Of a DNA stretch of 7,528 bases, positions 7,463 to 7,528 are shown in pieces; the stretch's first letter is position 1, and each line of letters starts with the position of its first letter. The notes under the pieces are model-generated. The model did no database searches and was not told the origin of the DNA. It was given only the letters and a program-made list of their open reading frames with translations. The position numbers and the translations under genes were made by a program. The stretch is from UBA11606 sp039188975 (GTDB lineage: Bacteria; Actinomycetota; Acidimicrobiia; Acidimicrobiales; Aldehydirespiratoraceae): NCBI GenBank assembly GCA_039188975.1, contig JBCCYT010000194.1, positions 1 to 7,528 of the forward strand, read 5' to 3'.

Positions 7463-7528
7463 GCTTCGAGCTGCCGCAATTTTCCAACCCGGCCGATGTT
7501 CTGTTGGACATCGTCTCGGCCGTCCGAC
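7459..7528 (+). CDS. Start of a gene cut by the right edge, TTG start
   Basis: The TTG at 7459 overlaps the cupin stop as TTGA and opens a frame reading (M)SFELPQFSNPADVLLDIV, then SAVR, to the window end. Only 23 codons are visible. The sequence looks protein-like and the overlap fits the packed layout upstream. The segment P-A-D-V-L-L-D-I-V-x-A-V-R resembles the helix before the nucleotidyltransferase motif of CCA-adding enzymes and poly(A) polymerases, but this is only a guess because the diagnostic motif would lie beyond the edge. Confidence 0.45.
   Translation, partial: MSFELPQFSNPADVLLDIVSAVR

Overview
This is a GC-rich bacterial window, most likely from a myxobacterium (Myxococcota, perhaps the Nannocystis/Plesiocystis side). 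The clues are a membrane-anchored Ser/Thr kinase with the HRDFKPDN catalytic loop common in that phylum, a surface protein ending in a MYXO-CTERM-like sorting signal after a Thr/Ser/Asp-rich stalk, and several lipoproteins with short lipoboxes and Cys-rich ectodomains. The taxonomic call is inference. No rRNA, tRNA, CRISPR array or insertion sequence is visible, and no gene-free gap exceeds 300 bases.

Left block (1-1917, minus strand): a gene start running off the left edge (1-45), a glutathione S-transferase (74-736), a secreted MYXO-CTERM-type stalk protein with an internal minisatellite (769-1461), and a small Cys-rich lipoprotein (1603-1917). A 61-bp divergent gap separates these from a transmembrane Ser/Thr kinase on the plus strand (1979-3916). 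Its ectodomain is built of about eight repeats of about 21 residues, probably a small parallel beta-helix.

Centre: the kinase converges on the most notable gene, a 113-residue ArsC/Spx-like thioredoxin-fold protein (3939-4280, minus). Its active-site codon is an in-frame TGA (4239-4241) in the context N-G-U-T-S-C, followed at bacterial spacing by a SECIS-like hairpin. An ordinary gene caller would stop at the TGA and start at the internal ATG at 4211, losing the whole redox motif. Upstream on the same strand lies a 393-residue lipoprotein with a PPC-like domain and a Cys-rich region (4371-5552).

Right block (5798-7528, plus strand): after a 248-bp divergent regulatory region with several dyads comes a tightly packed run. 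It holds a LuxR-type regulator with a degenerate receiver domain, a small Cys-rich protein overlapping it by ATGA, a cupin protein with an added charged helical tail, and a partial gene starting with TTG that overlaps the cupin stop (TTGA). The overlaps suggest translational coupling. Apart from the selenoprotein, which implies Sec-decoding machinery elsewhere in the genome, the window looks like cell-surface, signalling and redox accessory content rather than one pathway.
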